A stretch of DNA of 64,000 nucleotides from Cacajao melanocephalus (GCA_963573385.1 CAUYLG010033209.1:1-64000), one strand, 5' to 3'; positions 18,080-35,652 are shown, counted from the stretch's first letter. Notes: generated by a model from the sequence alone, not told the origin. Numbers and translations are program-made.

Positions 18080-18288
18080 GCAAAATTTATTTATTTAAAT
18101 TGACACATAATAATTGTATATATTTATGGGGTACACGGTGATTTTTGTTTTTTTGAGACACAGTCTCATACTGTCGCCTGGGCTGGACTGCAGTGGTGTG
18201 ATCTCGGCTCACTGCAGCCTCTGCCTCCTAGGTTCAAGCGATTCTCCTGCCTCAGCCTCCTGAGTGGTGTTTTGATATATACAGTGTA

Positions 18289-18291
<3 letters not shown>
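18080..18291 (+). mobile_element. L1 fragment split by an Alu
   Basis: AATTGACACATAATAATTGT and ATATATTTATGGGGTACACGG match an L1 3' region. TGTTTTGATATATACAGTGT continues after the Alu insert. Confidence 0.65.
18143..18267 (-). mobile_element. Alu 3' half
   Basis: TTTTTTGAGACACAGTCTC to CTCAGCCTCCTGAGTGG. Only the right-monomer side is present. Confidence 0.85.
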
Positions 18292-19106
<815 letters not shown>

Positions 19107-19244
19107 GGCTGAGCGTGGTGGCTCATGCTTGTAATCTCAGCACTTTAGGAGGCCGAGGCGGGCAGATCACCTGAGGTCATGAGTTTGAAACCAGCCTGGC
19201 CAACATGATGAAACCCCATCTCTACTAAAAATACAAAAAATTGG
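19107..19244 (+). mobile_element. Alu left monomer
   Basis: GGGGCTGAGCGTGGTGGCTC to AAAAATACAAAAAATT, stopping where the next Alu starts. Confidence 0.85.
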
Positions 19245-19493
19245 CCGGGCAGAGTGGCTCACGCTTGTAATCCCAGCACTTTAGGAGGACAAGGTGGGCA
19301 GATCACGAGATCATGGGTTCGAGACCAGACTCACCTACATAGTGAAACCCTATCTCTACTAAAAATACAAAAATTAGCTGGGTGTGGTGGTGCCCACTTG
19401 TAATCCCAGATACTCAGGTGGCTGAGGCAGGAGAATCGCTTGAACCCAGAAGGCGGAGGTTGCAGTGAGCCAAGATCGCACCTTTGCACTCCC
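19245..19493 (+). mobile_element. Alu, 3'-truncated
   Basis: GGCCGGGCAGAGTGGCTCACG to GCACCTTTGCACTCC, with no tail. With 19107-19244 it looks like an Alu inserted in, or recombined with, another Alu. Confidence 0.85.
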
Positions 19494-19734
19494 CTCTCCC
19501 ACCTTGGTTCCTTGGGGATGAATATGAAGTTCCTTCCCTGGACAGCAGGAGCCCTTGTGTGCACTCCATTCTCAGGGGCTGCTGGGGCAGAGGATGCCGG
19601 CATTCTGTATTCCTCCCGTTAGTGGTGGAGACTGAATTCGGATACTGCCCCATCTTCAGAGTCTGGGGTTCTCGTGGGTCATGGGAGTGTCATAGAGGGT
19701 AACACCCTAGGGCAAAAGAGACCTGAAAAGACCA

Positions 19735-20315
<581 letters not shown>

Positions 20316-20604
20316 ATTTCGGTCTCACTGTGTCACCCAGGCTAGAGTGCAGTGGTGTGATCTCGGCTCATTGCAGCCTTGACCTCCTGGGCTCAGGTGG
20401 TCCTCCACCTTAGCCTCCCCAGTAGCTGGGACTACTCTGGATGCTGAGTGCTGGAGGCTGGCTACTGGTTAACTTTTGTATTTTTATAGCAATAGGGTCT
20501 TCCCATGTTGTCTAGGCTGGTCTCAAACTCCTGGGCTCAAGTGATCTGCCCTCCTTGGCCTCCCAAAGTGCTGGGATTATAGGCCTCAGCCACTGTGCCC
20601 AGCT
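20316..20604 (-). mobile_element. Alu, tail lost
   Basis: Starts TCGGTCTCACTGTGTCACCC without poly-T. Ends CAGCCACTGTGCCCAGC. Confidence 0.88.
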
Positions 20605-20740
20605 ACCAATACATTTTATACTGGTTACATGTCCAGCTGATAATATTTTAGATATACTTGGTTAAAGAAAATTATTAAAATGAATTTTACTTGTTTCTTT
20701 TTTGCGTTTATTTTCTTTTCCCTTCCTCTCTCCCTCCTTC

Positions 20741-20986
20741 TCCGGCCTGGGAAACATGGCAAGACTCCCATCTCTACAAAAAAAAAAAAAAAAGAAAGAA
20801 AAAAAATATGTATATTAGCCAAGCATGGTGATTTGCACCTGTAGCCCACTACTCAGAAGCTGAGCGGGGAGAATCATTTGAGCCCAGGAGTTCAAGGATG
20901 CAGGGAGCCACGATCGCACCACTGTACTCCAGCCTGGGCAACAGAGTGAGACTCTGTCTCTAAAAATATACAAATAAAAATAACGA
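20741..20986 (+). mobile_element. Alu, 5'-truncated
   Basis: Starts at CCTGGGAAACATGGC in the left monomer. Mid-linker expanded to a run of A with AAAGAAAG. Tail AAAATATACAAATAAAAATA. Confidence 0.85.
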
Positions 20987-21054
20987 TTCCATGTCTGCAC
21001 TGTCCATGTGGCTGTTGAGCACTTGATATGTGGTTCGTTTGCATTAGGAGCTGA

Positions 21055-21561
<507 letters not shown>

Positions 21562-21568
21562 TAAATTT

Positions 21569-21855
21569 TCTTTTTGAAATGGAATGTCACTCTGTTGCCC
21601 AGGCTGGAGTGCAGTGGCGTGATCACGGCCTACTGGAATTGCCACCTCCTGGGTTCAAGTGATTCTCTTGTTTCAGCCTCCCGAGTAGCTGAGACCGGTA
21701 CCCGCCACCACGCCCTGCTAATTTCTGTATTTTTAGTAGAGACAGAGTTTCACCATGTTGGCCAGGCTGGTCTCAAACTCCTGACCTTCAGTGATCCGCC
21801 TATCTTGGCCTCCCAAAGTGCTGGGATTACAGGCATAAACCACTGTGCCTGGCTT
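21569..21855 (-). mobile_element. Alu
   Basis: TTTTTGAAATGGAATGTCACTC to ACCACTGTGCCTGGC. Full dimer. Confidence 0.92.
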
Positions 21856-21959
21856 CATTTTAATTAATCAAAATTTATATTTTAATAGTTATATGAGGCT
21901 AGTGGCTACCATTTTGGACAGCACAGCTCCAGAAATTATGAGTGATGGGAAGAAAAAAC

Positions 21960-22125
21960 ATTTTTTTCCTTTTCTTTTTATTTATTTATTAATTTTTTTT
22001 CATTTTTTCCAAGACAGGTTTTCACCATGTTGGTCAGGATGGTCTTGATCTCCTGACCTTGTGATCCACCTGTCTTGGCCTCCCAAAATGCTGGGATTCC
22101 AGGCATGAGCCACTGCACCCAGCTG
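21960..22125 (-). mobile_element. Alu left-monomer fragment
   Basis: T-rich tail, then CAAGACAGGTTTTCACCATG to GAGCCACTGCACCCAGC. Confidence 0.85.
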
Positions 22126-22172
22126 GGAAGGAAAAACTTTTAACCAAAAAATATTTAAGATAATTTTTTTTA

Positions 22173-22553
<381 letters not shown>

Positions 22554-22869
22554 AAAGAAAAATGTGGGAGGAAAAATCAAGATCACCCATAACATCACCA
22601 AATACAACTACTGACACTATTTTTAAAGTTTATTTTCGTCTTTTTTTCTAGACACAGTCTAATTTTGTCTTGTATATATCATTTTCAAATGGATCCCTAT
22701 GCAAACTTGACTACTGCATAAAAGCAAAACAAACAAAGGGGGTCTCTGCCTTGAATGTTATTTAATGATCTTTGTATTGTTTGTTAGAACTCAAGGCAAA
22801 CTTGTAGCCCACCAAAGCAAGCCCGTGAGACTTCAGGCATGTCCTTCCCCTATTGAAAGTCCCTTCCTG
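22554..22869. other. AT-rich intergenic DNA, no gene seen
   Basis: Unique sequence, possibly an L1-derived remnant, not callable by eye. Confidence 0.45.
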
Positions 22870-22997
22870 GCTGGGCGCGGTGGCTCATGCCTGTAATCCA
22901 AGCACTTTGGAGGCCAAGGCCGGCGGATCCCCTGAGGTTGGGAGTTCAAGACCGCCCTGACCAACATGGTGAAACCCTGTCTTAAAAAAAAAAAAAA
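22870..22997 (+). mobile_element. Alu left monomer with its own tail
   Basis: GGCTGGGCGCGGTGGCTCATG to CCTGTCTTAAAA, 128 bp with an A(14) tail. Target duplication AAAGTCCCTTCCT shows it inserted as a monomer: a free left monomer or a truncated Alu transcript. Confidence 0.85.
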
Positions 22998-23094
22998 GTC
23001 CCTTCCTTTCTTCCAGTCTATCTCTTTGCTGTATTTTTATGGATCTCTATAAGTTGTCTAACATTCTCTTTGGGTAAGTCAATGAATGGTAATC

Positions 23095-23527
<433 letters not shown>

Positions 23528-23691
23528 TTGTTCATGTAAATAAATAAACACATGCATAATTATCTATAATAACTGTCTATATCACTATTACGTATTTTTC
23601 CAAATACATACTAGGCCTTTTTTTAAACTCAAAAATAACTAAACTTTTGTGGTATTACTGCTAAAAATGCAAAGCCTGAATCTAATCATTA

Positions 23692-24022
<331 letters not shown>

Positions 24023-24339
24023 AGCCAACAAAGCCAAAGAGGGGAACATTCTACAAAATACCTTCCTTGCCTGTATTCTTCAAAAATGTCAATGTCTCGG
24101 AAAACAATGAAAAATTTGGAAACTAGAACAGGCTGGGAGAAGAAAAAAAAAATTGGAAACTATTCCACAGTAAAAGAAAAAGAGATGACGACTGAGTATA
24201 AAATTGAATGTAAGATTTTCTTCCTCTATAAAGAAATTATTGAGAAAATTTGAGAAAATTTGAATAAAATATGAAGATTTTATCATAATATTGTACTATC
24301 ATCAATAAAGTATTTTGGGATAAAAGGATTTCATGTCTG
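24023..24339. other. AT-rich intergenic DNA, no gene seen
   Basis: May be the body of the L1 whose 3' end follows, but this cannot be settled by eye. Confidence 0.45.
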
Positions 24340-24545
24340 TAATTTATTCTGAAATGATTCAGAAAAGAATATGTACATATTACACATATATGTACGTGTA
24401 TGTGTGTGGAGAGAGAAATTTATTAAGCAAATGTAGTAAAATGCGAACATTTGGTAATTTGGGCAAAGGATATACTGTTATTTTTGTAATATTCTTGCAG
24501 ATTTTTTGTAAATCTAGAAGTATGTCAAAATAAATGTTAATTTAT
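24340..24545 (+). mobile_element. L1 3' end (old)
   Basis: ATTTGGTAATTTGGGCAAAG, ATTTTTGTAATATTCTTGC and TATGTCAAAATAAATGTTAA match an old L1 3' UTR. Confidence 0.65.
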
Positions 24546-24986
24546 AAAATCCTTGAACTTTGACAAGGTCCTCAGAAAAGGAATACAATGAGGACAGTAT
24601 TTTAAGGCACACACAGAAATTTTTTTGTAAAAATAACCCATAGCTACATGGGAAGAGATGTTATTTAAGGAGAGATTGTTTTCAGAATATAAATTAGGTC
24701 TGGGCCTTCACTGAAGCATCTGCTGATGTAAGGCTCCGGCAAATGCTGGCAGAGTACCTCCAACAGAGGGCGGTACAACATTACGAAGAATAAATTATAT
24801 CATGGGTTTTGGATAAATGTTATTTAAAGTGGATTAAAGTGTTAACAAGTAGAGGTATTGAGAATCTTAGAGCTGAATTCTAACCACATCCCAGTTTACA
24901 GATGTGCAAACTGAGAATCAAAAGTGGGAAAAGAACTTGGCCAAAGTCATAGCCACAAGCAGCACAAATGCCTTGCAAATAGTTAG
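24546..24986. other. Intergenic DNA with a CTCF-like motif
   Basis: Unique sequence. Contains CCAACAGAGGGCGG at 24760-24773, one mismatch from the CTCF core as recalled. Confidence 0.5.
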
Positions 24987-25738
<752 letters not shown>

Positions 25739-25754
25739 AGCCACAGCAATCATT

Positions 25755-25890
25755 CCTGGAAGTCTTACTAACGTGCCAGGCACAGTACTAAGCCCTTATA
25801 TGCATTATCTATGTAATTATACAATCCCTCCTCCCTTTTTTTAGCTTTGAAGTTGAGGTTCAGATAAGTCAGCAACTTGTCTGACAGCAC
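25755..25890 (-). mobile_element. MIR
   Basis: GTGCCAGGCACAGTACTAAG then GAAGTTGAGGTTCAGATAAG. Confidence 0.7.
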
Positions 25891-26145
25891 TAAAAAATGA
25901 GATTCTGACAGCACCCATAGCTAACATGCCATTCTGTCCCACCTACTCTTACAGAATTGATCCCTAAGAGGGGAGCAGAAAACAGCCACCAAAAGAGAAA
26001 TCCATCCAATATATAATGTTGGATATGCACCCAGCAGGAGCCAGAGATTCAGTGAAGGAAGATTCTTAGGATTGAAAAGAATAGAAAGAAAAGGAAGGTG
26101 CCCCAAAATGGGAGATGGGGGTGTAAGTCTTCTAGGAAAACAGAG

Positions 26146-26257
26146 GCCAGGAGTGGTGGTTCATGCTTGTAATCCCAGCACTTTGAGAGGCCAAGATGGG
26201 AAGATTGCTTGAGCCTTGGAGTTCAAGACCAGCTTGGGCAACATAGCGAGACCCCTT
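26146..26257 (+). mobile_element. Alu left monomer, interrupted
   Basis: AGGCCAGGAGTGGTGGTTCATG to GCGAGACCCC. Its tail appears to resume after the inserted Alu at 26557-26597. Confidence 0.8.
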
Positions 26258-26556
<299 letters not shown>

Positions 26557-26597
26557 GAGAAACCTTTTTTTCTATTAGAAAGAAAAAAGAAGAAGAG

Positions 26598-27032
<435 letters not shown>

Positions 27033-27231
27033 CTAAAATATTTACTCCTCCTATCCCCACTATCCTGTGTCTCCTCTAAAGACTCCACCAGCTGGTCTGG
27101 TTAGCTCTACTTCCAGAAACATCTATAATTCCTCCGCTTCTGTCCATCTGCACTGTCACCTGCCTTCAGGCCACATCACCCCTCACCACGGTTTCTCTTC
27201 AAAGGCCTCCACACTGGTCTAGTTACTTCTT

Positions 27232-27392
27232 TTTTTTTCTTTTCCTTTTTTTTGAGACAGGGTCTCGCTCTATCACCCAGGCTGGAGGGCTGTGGTGCGA
27301 TCTTGGCTCACCGCAACCTCTGCCTCCTGCGTTCAAGCGATTCTTAGCCTCCTGAGTAGCTTGGATTATAGGTGTGCACCACCATGCCTATA

Positions 27393-27431
<39 letters not shown>

Positions 27432-27567
27432 TTTTTTTTTGTATTTTTAGTAGAGATCGGGTTTCACCATGTTGGCCAGGCTGGTCTCAAACTCTGACCT
27501 CAAGTAGTCCACCCGCCTTGGCCTTCCAAAGTACTGGGATTGCAGGTGTGAGCCATCGAGCCTGGCC
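27232..27567 (-). mobile_element. Alu with (TA)n expansion
   Basis: The full dimer is interrupted at 27391-27430 by a TA repeat replacing part of the linker. Confidence 0.92.
27391..27430. repeat. (TA)n microsatellite in Alu
   Basis: About 40 bp of alternating TA with one C interruption. Confidence 0.95.
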
Positions 27568-27622
27568 TGGTTTCTTTATTTCTTTTATACTTTTCACAGT
27601 TCATTCTTCACACAATAGCTAG

Positions 27623-27697
27623 AATCATCTTTTCTTCCCCCTTTTTCTTTCTTTCTTTTTTTTTTTTTTGAGTAGAGAACAGATATAATCATCTTTT
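27623..27697. repeat. 11-bp direct repeat around a T-rich 53-nt insert in L2
   Basis: AATCATCTTTT at 27623-27633 and 27687-27697. The interval is pyrimidine-rich, ends in a long T run plus GAG, then unique bases. The surrounding L2 reads on across it. Confidence 0.75.
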
Positions 27698-27709
27698 AAA
27701 ACAGATTAT

Positions 27710-28022
27710 GGCTGGGCGAAGTGGCTCAAGTCTGTAATCCCAGCACTTTGGGAGGCCGAGGTGAGCAGATCATCTGAGGTCAGGAGTTTAAGACTAGCCT
27801 GGCCAACATGGTGAAACCCTGTCTCTACTAAAAATATAAAAATTAGCTGGGCATGGTGGGGTGCACCTGTAATCCCAGCTGCTTGGGAGGTTGAGGTAGG
27901 AGAATCACTTGAACCTGGGATGCAGAGATTTCAGTGAGCCAAGACTGCACCATTGTACTCCAGCCTGGGCAACAAGGGGGAAACTCTGTCTCAAAAAAAA
28001 AATTAATTAATTAAAAAAAATA
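27710..28022 (+). mobile_element. Alu inside L2
   Basis: GGCTGGGCGAAGTGGCTCAAG with AATTAATTAATT tail. Confidence 0.93.
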
Positions 28023-28058
28023 AATCATTTCACTTTTCTGTGAACATCTTCTTTTTAA

Positions 28059-28357
<299 letters not shown>

Positions 28358-28662
28358 TCTCCTTTTTTTGCTGTTGTTTTGAGACAGGGTCTCACTCTGT
28401 CACCAAGGCTGGAGTGCAGTGGTGCAATCTCGGCTCTCTGCAGGCTCAACCTCCTGGGCTCAAGTGATTCTTCCACTTTAGCTTCCTGAGTAGCTGGGAC
28501 TACAGATGCATGCCACCACGCCCAGCTAATTTTTAAATTTTATGTAGAGATGGGATTTCCCTATGTTGCCCATGCTGGTCTCAAATACCTGGGCTCAAGC
28601 ACTTCGCCCACCTCAGCCTCCCAAAGTGCTAGGATTACAGGCATGAGCCACCACACCTGGCC
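28358..28662 (-). mobile_element. Alu inside L2
   Basis: T(7)GCTGTTGTTTTGAGACAGG to GCCACCACACCTGGCC. The pair is bracketed by GTGAACATCTT on both sides. Confidence 0.93.
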
Positions 28663-29078
28663 TGTGTGAACATCTTTTATCGGCTTCCTGCTGCACTTGG
28701 AATAGAATCAAAGGTCCTGGCCAGGCTGTGTTTGAGCTGGCCCCTGCCCACCTTCCTGACCTTATTTCCTACCAATCTCCTTGCCCTGGTTACTTCCTTT
28801 AATTCACCCCGAGAACATGAGAAGCTTTTTTTAAGGGCCTTTGCACTTACTTTTTCTTTTGTCTGGAACTCTGCCTGTAGGTCTCCACCTGGCCATCCCC
28901 TTCTTACTGAGGTCTTCCTTAAAAGTGTGCCCACAGCTAGGACTTGCTGACCACCAGGTCCAGCGTAGCCTCAGTGCCTTCCTATCACGGCATCCTATTC
29001 ATCATGTTGCATGTGCTCCTGTTATCACAGCCTGGCCCTCATCACTGTCTACAATAATCGTATTCCTGTGTTTGCTTA

Positions 29079-29794
<716 letters not shown>

Positions 29795-29879
29795 GAGATG
29801 TAATAAACAGTTATTGAGTGAATGAAGGCATGGGTTGAATTGATTAGAACAAAGAATTCTCATGAAACAAAGGAGTAGG

Positions 29880-30060
29880 GTAGGGAGACATATTTGAAAG
29901 GATTAGGGTGAGACTGTGGAGGGCCTCAGATGGTAGCCTAAAGTCTCTGTTTTCTGTGGGCAGTAGAGAGCTGCTGAAAGTTGTTGATTTCTTGAAAGCA
30001 AGGTTTGTTTAATACTAGTATATAGGATGGATTAAAGAAGTGCCTAGAGGTAGCAAGTTA
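29880..30060 (-). mobile_element. L2 fragment (antisense)
   Basis: GAGGGCCTCAGATGGTAGCC, GTGGGCAGTAGAGAGCTGCTG and GAAAGCAAGGTTTG resemble reverse L2. Confidence 0.6.
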
Positions 30061-30077
30061 GGAGAGTTAGGAGACTA

Positions 30078-30406
<329 letters not shown>

Positions 30407-30651
30407 TTATTTTTTAAACTAAAAAAATTGCCTGCTTTGACCATAGAACAACAATGATAACGACTCAGGCTTGCATAGAACTTAGTGTGTTTTTGTTTGA
30501 ATGTCTGATTAGACCAGCTGGAATGCCTCCCAGTGGTGGCAGGGTCTGAACTGAAATGAAATCGGGTGGTCCCAAGGTATCAGCTTGTCCTTATTCTGAA
30601 ATTATAGTTTGTGGGTAACATCATTTGAGTCAGTCTTTAAAAGGTTAATGG

Positions 30652-30954
30652 GCTGGGCATGGTGGTGCCTGCCTATAATCGCAGCCCTTTGGGAGCCAAG
30701 GCAAGGTAGATCACTTGAGGTCACGAGTTCGAGACCAGCCTGGCCAACATGGTGAAACCCCATCTCTACAAAAAAATACAAAAGTTGGCCAGGTGTGGTG
30801 GCACACTCCTGTAGTCCCAGCTACTTGGGAGGCTGAGACAAGAGAACTGCTTGAACCCAGGAAGTGGAGGTTGTAATTAGCTGAGATTGCACCACTGCAC
30901 ACAAGCCTGGGTGACAGAGCAAGAATCTGTCTCAAAAAAAAAAAAAAAAAAAAG
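30652..30954 (+). mobile_element. Alu
   Basis: GGCTGGGCATGGTGGTGCCTG to an A(21) tail. Confidence 0.93.
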
Positions 30955-30984
30955 GTGGAGCAGGGGGGGTGGTGGTGGTAATCA

Positions 30985-31110
30985 GGTCATAGGATTTAAG
31001 AATTTAAAGTCTTAGCTCCAGAAGAGACTCAGTCCAAGTCTTTTCATTTTAGAGATAAGGAAAAATGAGATTAGTGAAAGGAAGTGACTTGCCCGAGGCC
31101 AAAAGCGTTT
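30985..31110 (-). mobile_element. MIR-like fragment
   Basis: TTTTCATTTTAGAGATAAGG and GAAGTGACTTGCCCGAGG. Confidence 0.55.
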
Positions 31111-31224
31111 CCTCTGTTTTCCAGAGATATTTCTTCTCTCTGAGTTAGGTTTCTTAATCTGGAAAATACAGAGTCAAATCCTTCTGCATGGGGCCAAATT
31201 AATATTATTATTTTATTCTAATAT

Positions 31225-31375
31225 TATATTTTTAGACACGAGGTCTTGCTCTATCACCCAGGCTGGAGTGCAGAGGTGTGATTATAGCTCACTGCAGCCT
31301 CGAACTCCTGGGCTCAAGTGCTCCATCTGCCTCAGCCTCCCAAGTAGCTAGATTACCTGCCATCCCACCCGGCAG
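31225..31375 (-). mobile_element. Old Alu right-monomer fragment
   Basis: TTAGACACGAGGTCTTGCTC to CCATCCCACCCGGC. Monomer-sized and diverged. Confidence 0.75.
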
Positions 31376-31494
31376 GATCAAATAAATATTATGAAAAGCC
31401 TTTGTAAATATTATGACACTGATGTTAACCAAAACTGTAAAATGAGGGGCTCCCATGAGATTTTATTATTATTTGGCCAGAGCTTCAAGCTTGG

Positions 31495-31625
31495 CTTTAG
31501 CTCAGGCCCAGATTCATTCTTTCAGCAAACTTTAGTGCCTACAAATGCAGGTCTTGTTCCCAGCACTGGAGATTCTACAGTGAATCCAGCATTCACAAGC
31601 CCTATCCTAACAGTGCTTTCATGCT
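31495..31625 (-). mobile_element. L2 fragment (antisense)
   Basis: CAGCAAACTTTAGTGCCTAC, GTTCCCAGCACTGGAGATTC, TACAGTGAATCCAGC. Confidence 0.65.
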
Positions 31626-31631
31626 GCTGAA

Positions 31632-31632
<1 letters not shown>

Positions 31633-31668
<36 letters not shown>
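31633..31668. repeat. (TG)n microsatellite
   Basis: About 36 bp of uninterrupted GT dinucleotides. Confidence 0.98.
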
Positions 31669-31673
<5 letters not shown>

Positions 31674-31832
31674 TGATGATATGTGCTATGGAGAAAAATC
31701 AAGCAGGAAAGAGGAGCAGGGACTTCCAGAGGCAGGGGAGGGTCTGGAATTGTAAATAGGGGGGTCCAGGAGGGACTCTCAGAAAAAGTGACCCAGATTC
31801 TGGGCTGCACCTTAGCACAGTGAAGGGGGACA

Positions 31833-32128
31833 CTTTTTTTTTATGAGACAGAGTTTTGCTCTTGTTGCCTAGGGTGGAGTGTGCAATGGCGCGATCTCGG
31901 CTCACCGCAACCTTTGCCTCCTGGGTTCAAGCGATTCTCCTGCCTCAGCCTTCTGAGTAGCTGGGATTACTGACATGCACCACTATGCCCAACTAATTTT
32001 GTATTTTTAGTAGAGACAGGATTTCTCCATGTTGGTCAGGCTGGTCTCGAACTCCCGACCTCAGGTGATCTGCCTGCCTCAGCCTCCGAAAGTGCTGAGA
32101 TTACAGGCGTGAGTCATGGTACCCAGCA
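31833..32128 (-). mobile_element. Alu
   Basis: T(9)ATGAGACAGAGTTTTGCTC. Target duplication GGACACTTTT. Confidence 0.94.
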
Positions 32129-32394
32129 GCGGACACTTTTAAAGAACTATGTTTGTTCTTGGGTAGCAGAGTCTTGAAGGAAGGCTGACTTTGCTAGGAT
32201 TCAGGGTGAAGACCGTCGACACTGGCTTGGAGCAGAGGCTACAGAAATGAAACCTTCCCCATCAGCACTCTTCTAGACCATCAGATGTAAATTTCTGCTT
32301 CCTTCTTGAAAACCAAACCCGAGCCAAAGACTTCAGAGGATAGCAGAAATAATTTGCACTAAGATTCATCTTCAAGTCTTCTTTGGGAAGGGGA
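32129..32394. other. Intergenic DNA, no gene seen
   Basis: Unique, Alu-free. Confidence 0.5.
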
Positions 32395-32645
32395 AGGGAC
32401 TGATATTGGTCGATTCCTACTGTATGCCAAGTGCAATGCTAGCCTCCTCCATACGCTGTCCCATTTTATCCTCCAGGCAGCCCTGCAAGGGGGTATTATT
32501 GTTCCCATTTTGGGAGATGAGGCAACTGAGGCTCAGAGTGCCCATGTGACTTGCCCCACCTCAGCACAGCTGGTAAATGATAGACCAGAGATTCAAATGC
32601 CAGGCCAGTTGGCCTGGCACCATACCCTGTGCTCTCTCTGTGGCA
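32395..32645 (-). mobile_element. MIR, near full length
   Basis: CCTACTGTATGCCAAGTGC, GATGAGGCAACTGAGGCTC, GTGACTTGCCCCACC, and the 5' side to CCCTGTGCTCTC. Confidence 0.8.
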
Positions 32646-32689
32646 TCACAGCCTCTTCCACAGATGGAGAGCTGGCGTGGTTTTGAAAG

Positions 32690-32965
32690 CCACTAGTGAA
32701 ACCTTTCCCAAAAGGCGATTTCGAAATTGTGTAATTCAACTCCTTCATTTCACAACCCAAATGAGATAACAGTGTGAATGCCTGCCTAAACACCTTATAA
32801 GCATACAATGAATGTTCTTTTTCTGTCTTTGCAGATTAGAGAGGAGGTTGCTTGCCTGAGATCGCACAGCAGGTTAGCTGCAAAGCTTGTACTCAAAGGC
32901 AGCCTCTGGACTTCCAGATCCCTCTGTCTTAGATTCACTAACGTGGCAGCCACTTCGGGTTTAAT
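32690..32965 (-). mobile_element. MIR-related fragment
   Basis: Diverged: CAACTCCTTCATTTCACAACC, then GGTTGCTTGCCTGAGATCGC and CACAGCAGGTTAGCTGC. The plus-strand frame at 32808-33302 lies over it. Confidence 0.5.
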
Positions 32966-33169
32966 GGTCAAAGGCTGTATTGTCAATGACAAAGAGAAAG
33001 AGGAAGAACTGTCAGGCTACAGAGGGGCAGATGCCCAGTTCTCAAGACCCCATGGTCAGGAGCGGAACAAGAAGAAAGTGGGAAGCTCTGCCCCACTCCT
33101 CCCCATCCCCAGATGGGGAGGGATGGAGAGGCAAGAGAAAACCTCTCTAGATGGCTTTTGTTCACATTT

Positions 33170-33300
33170 ACAGCCAAGCTGTATTTATTCAGCACCGCTG
33201 GGTGCTAGACACCAAAGATCAAGAACTGCGTGCAGGAGCAAAACTCATCTCAGCCCCTGGTGCTGGCAGGTTAGTTACTGGGAGGAACAGATGAGCAAAT
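33170..33300 (-). mobile_element. L2 fragment (antisense)
   Basis: TGTATTTATTCAGCACCGC, GGGTGCTAGACACCAAAGATC, AGATGAGCAAATAGATTG. Confidence 0.65.
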
Positions 33301-33483
33301 AGATTGTGAAACCTACCATTGGGGTCAGCAGAAGGATGAGTGATGTGTTCAAGGTTGCAGGACTGGCAGGCGATTCCTGTGATGTCTTCACACCGTTGTT
33401 TCTGGCAGAAATTGCCTAAAAAATATTCACTCCTTCATCAGTGAGCTGTGATCATGTAAGGTTTCTATAAAAATGATGATTAT

Positions 33484-33773
33484 GGCCAGGCAAGGTGGTT
33501 CATGACTGTAATCTCAGCACTTTGGGAGGCCGAGGAGGGAAAATAGCTTGATCCCAGGAGTTTGAGACCAGCCTGGGCAACATAGTGACACTTGATCTCT
33601 ACAAAAAAGAAAAAAATTAGCTGGGTGTGATGGCGTGAGCACACCTGTGGTCCCAGCTACTTGGGAGGCTGAGGTCACTTGAGCTGGGAAGATTGAGGCT
33701 GCAGTGAGCCATGATTACACCATAGCACTCCAGCCTGGGTGACAGAGAAAGACCCTGTGTCAACAGAAAAGTT
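33484..33773 (+). mobile_element. Alu
   Basis: GGCCAGGCAAGGTGGTTCATG to GTGTCAACAGAAAAG. Confidence 0.91.
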
Positions 33774-33870
33774 ACTTTTTTAAAAAAGGATAATTACAAG
33801 GAAATAGTGGGGATAGGTAGGGGTATGGGGCCAATAACAGGGAGCAGCTGAAAACTAATGGGGGTTGCTG

Positions 33871-33994
33871 GGCTGGGCACAGTGGCTCAGCCTGTAATCC
33901 CAGCATTTTGGGAGGCTGGGGCAGGCGGAACACTTGAGGTCAGGAGTTCGAGACCAGCCTGGCCAACATGGTGAAACCCCCGTCTCTACTCAAA

Positions 33995-33998
<4 letters not shown>
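33871..33998 (+). mobile_element. Alu left monomer ending in a CA repeat
   Basis: GGCTGGGCACAGTGGCTCAG to CTCTACTCAAAATAC. The right monomer is absent. Confidence 0.88.
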
Positions 33999-34036
<38 letters not shown>

Positions 34037-34040
34037 ACAC
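33997..34040. repeat. (CA)n microsatellite
   Basis: About 44 bp with a single T interruption, grown from the Alu linker. Confidence 0.97.
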
Positions 34041-34189
34041 GGTCTGCTAAAATCTCACTTAAGCTGCACAGACACCCATCTGTTATACAGTGAATTTGCT
34101 TTTCCAAGTTCTTTGCTTTAAGAGGCAAGGTGGTGGTGGTACTGAGAGCCGGTGTGGGGCTGGCTGTCTAGGCTCCTCATTCACTGGGG

Positions 34190-34720
34190 TAACCTTAATA
34201 ACAATGATAATGGCAATTGTAATGTGGGGGTAAGAGAGAGCGAGGGAGACGGGGCAGGCTAAGGCTGGGGGAGGGCCAAGTCAGGAGAAGGCGTGGTTTG
34301 CATTTCGTTTTCCCAGCAACCAATCAGATCACTCCATTATTCTTCTTTTTCCCAGATGAAAAGACAGAGGCTCAGATAACTCCAAGGCCACGGATCTGTG
34401 AAAACTCTCATTTAAAGCCATGTAGGCTTTATTTCTCCATCTGTCTGGGGGAGGCGGGTTGTGACACCGGGACTCAATTGCCTCTCTTTTAACGAGAAAA
34501 TGCCACGTGGGGGAGGTGGGGAGGGTGGGAGGAGTCCCGAAGATTTCCGTTTCTAGGACTGAAGCCTCCCTGCTTTTGGAGCTGCCTCACTTTGTTTGGG
34601 AAAGTCATGGGGAGGGCCTTTCTGAGAACAGGAGGCAAATCCCCGCCCATTGTTTTTGGGGACGAGGGTGGGGTCACCCCAATCTCGCAGACGTAGCGGA
34701 CTGCGCTAGGAGTTCTCTTT
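34190..34720. promoter_or_regulatory. Candidate distal regulatory region
   Basis: Alu-free and GC-richer than its surroundings. Visible motifs are an inverted-CCAAT-type site AACCAATCAG (34318-34327), an E-box CCACGTGG (34503-34510), a GC box CCCCGCCC (34641-34648) and G-rich tracts. Motif clustering alone is weak evidence. No transcript start is implied. Confidence 0.35.

Positions 34721-35652
<932 letters not shown>

Noticed and set aside
20606..20740. Possible second copy of the hAT-like terminus
   Set aside because: GATAATATTTTAGATATACTTGG resembles part of that family but is too short and too diverged to call as a separate element.
32808..33302. 164-codon plus-strand frame in an Alu-free stretch
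   Set aside because: It overlaps diverged MIR and L2 remnants and has no recognisable domain. Codon pattern is unconvincing. Conservation testing would decide.
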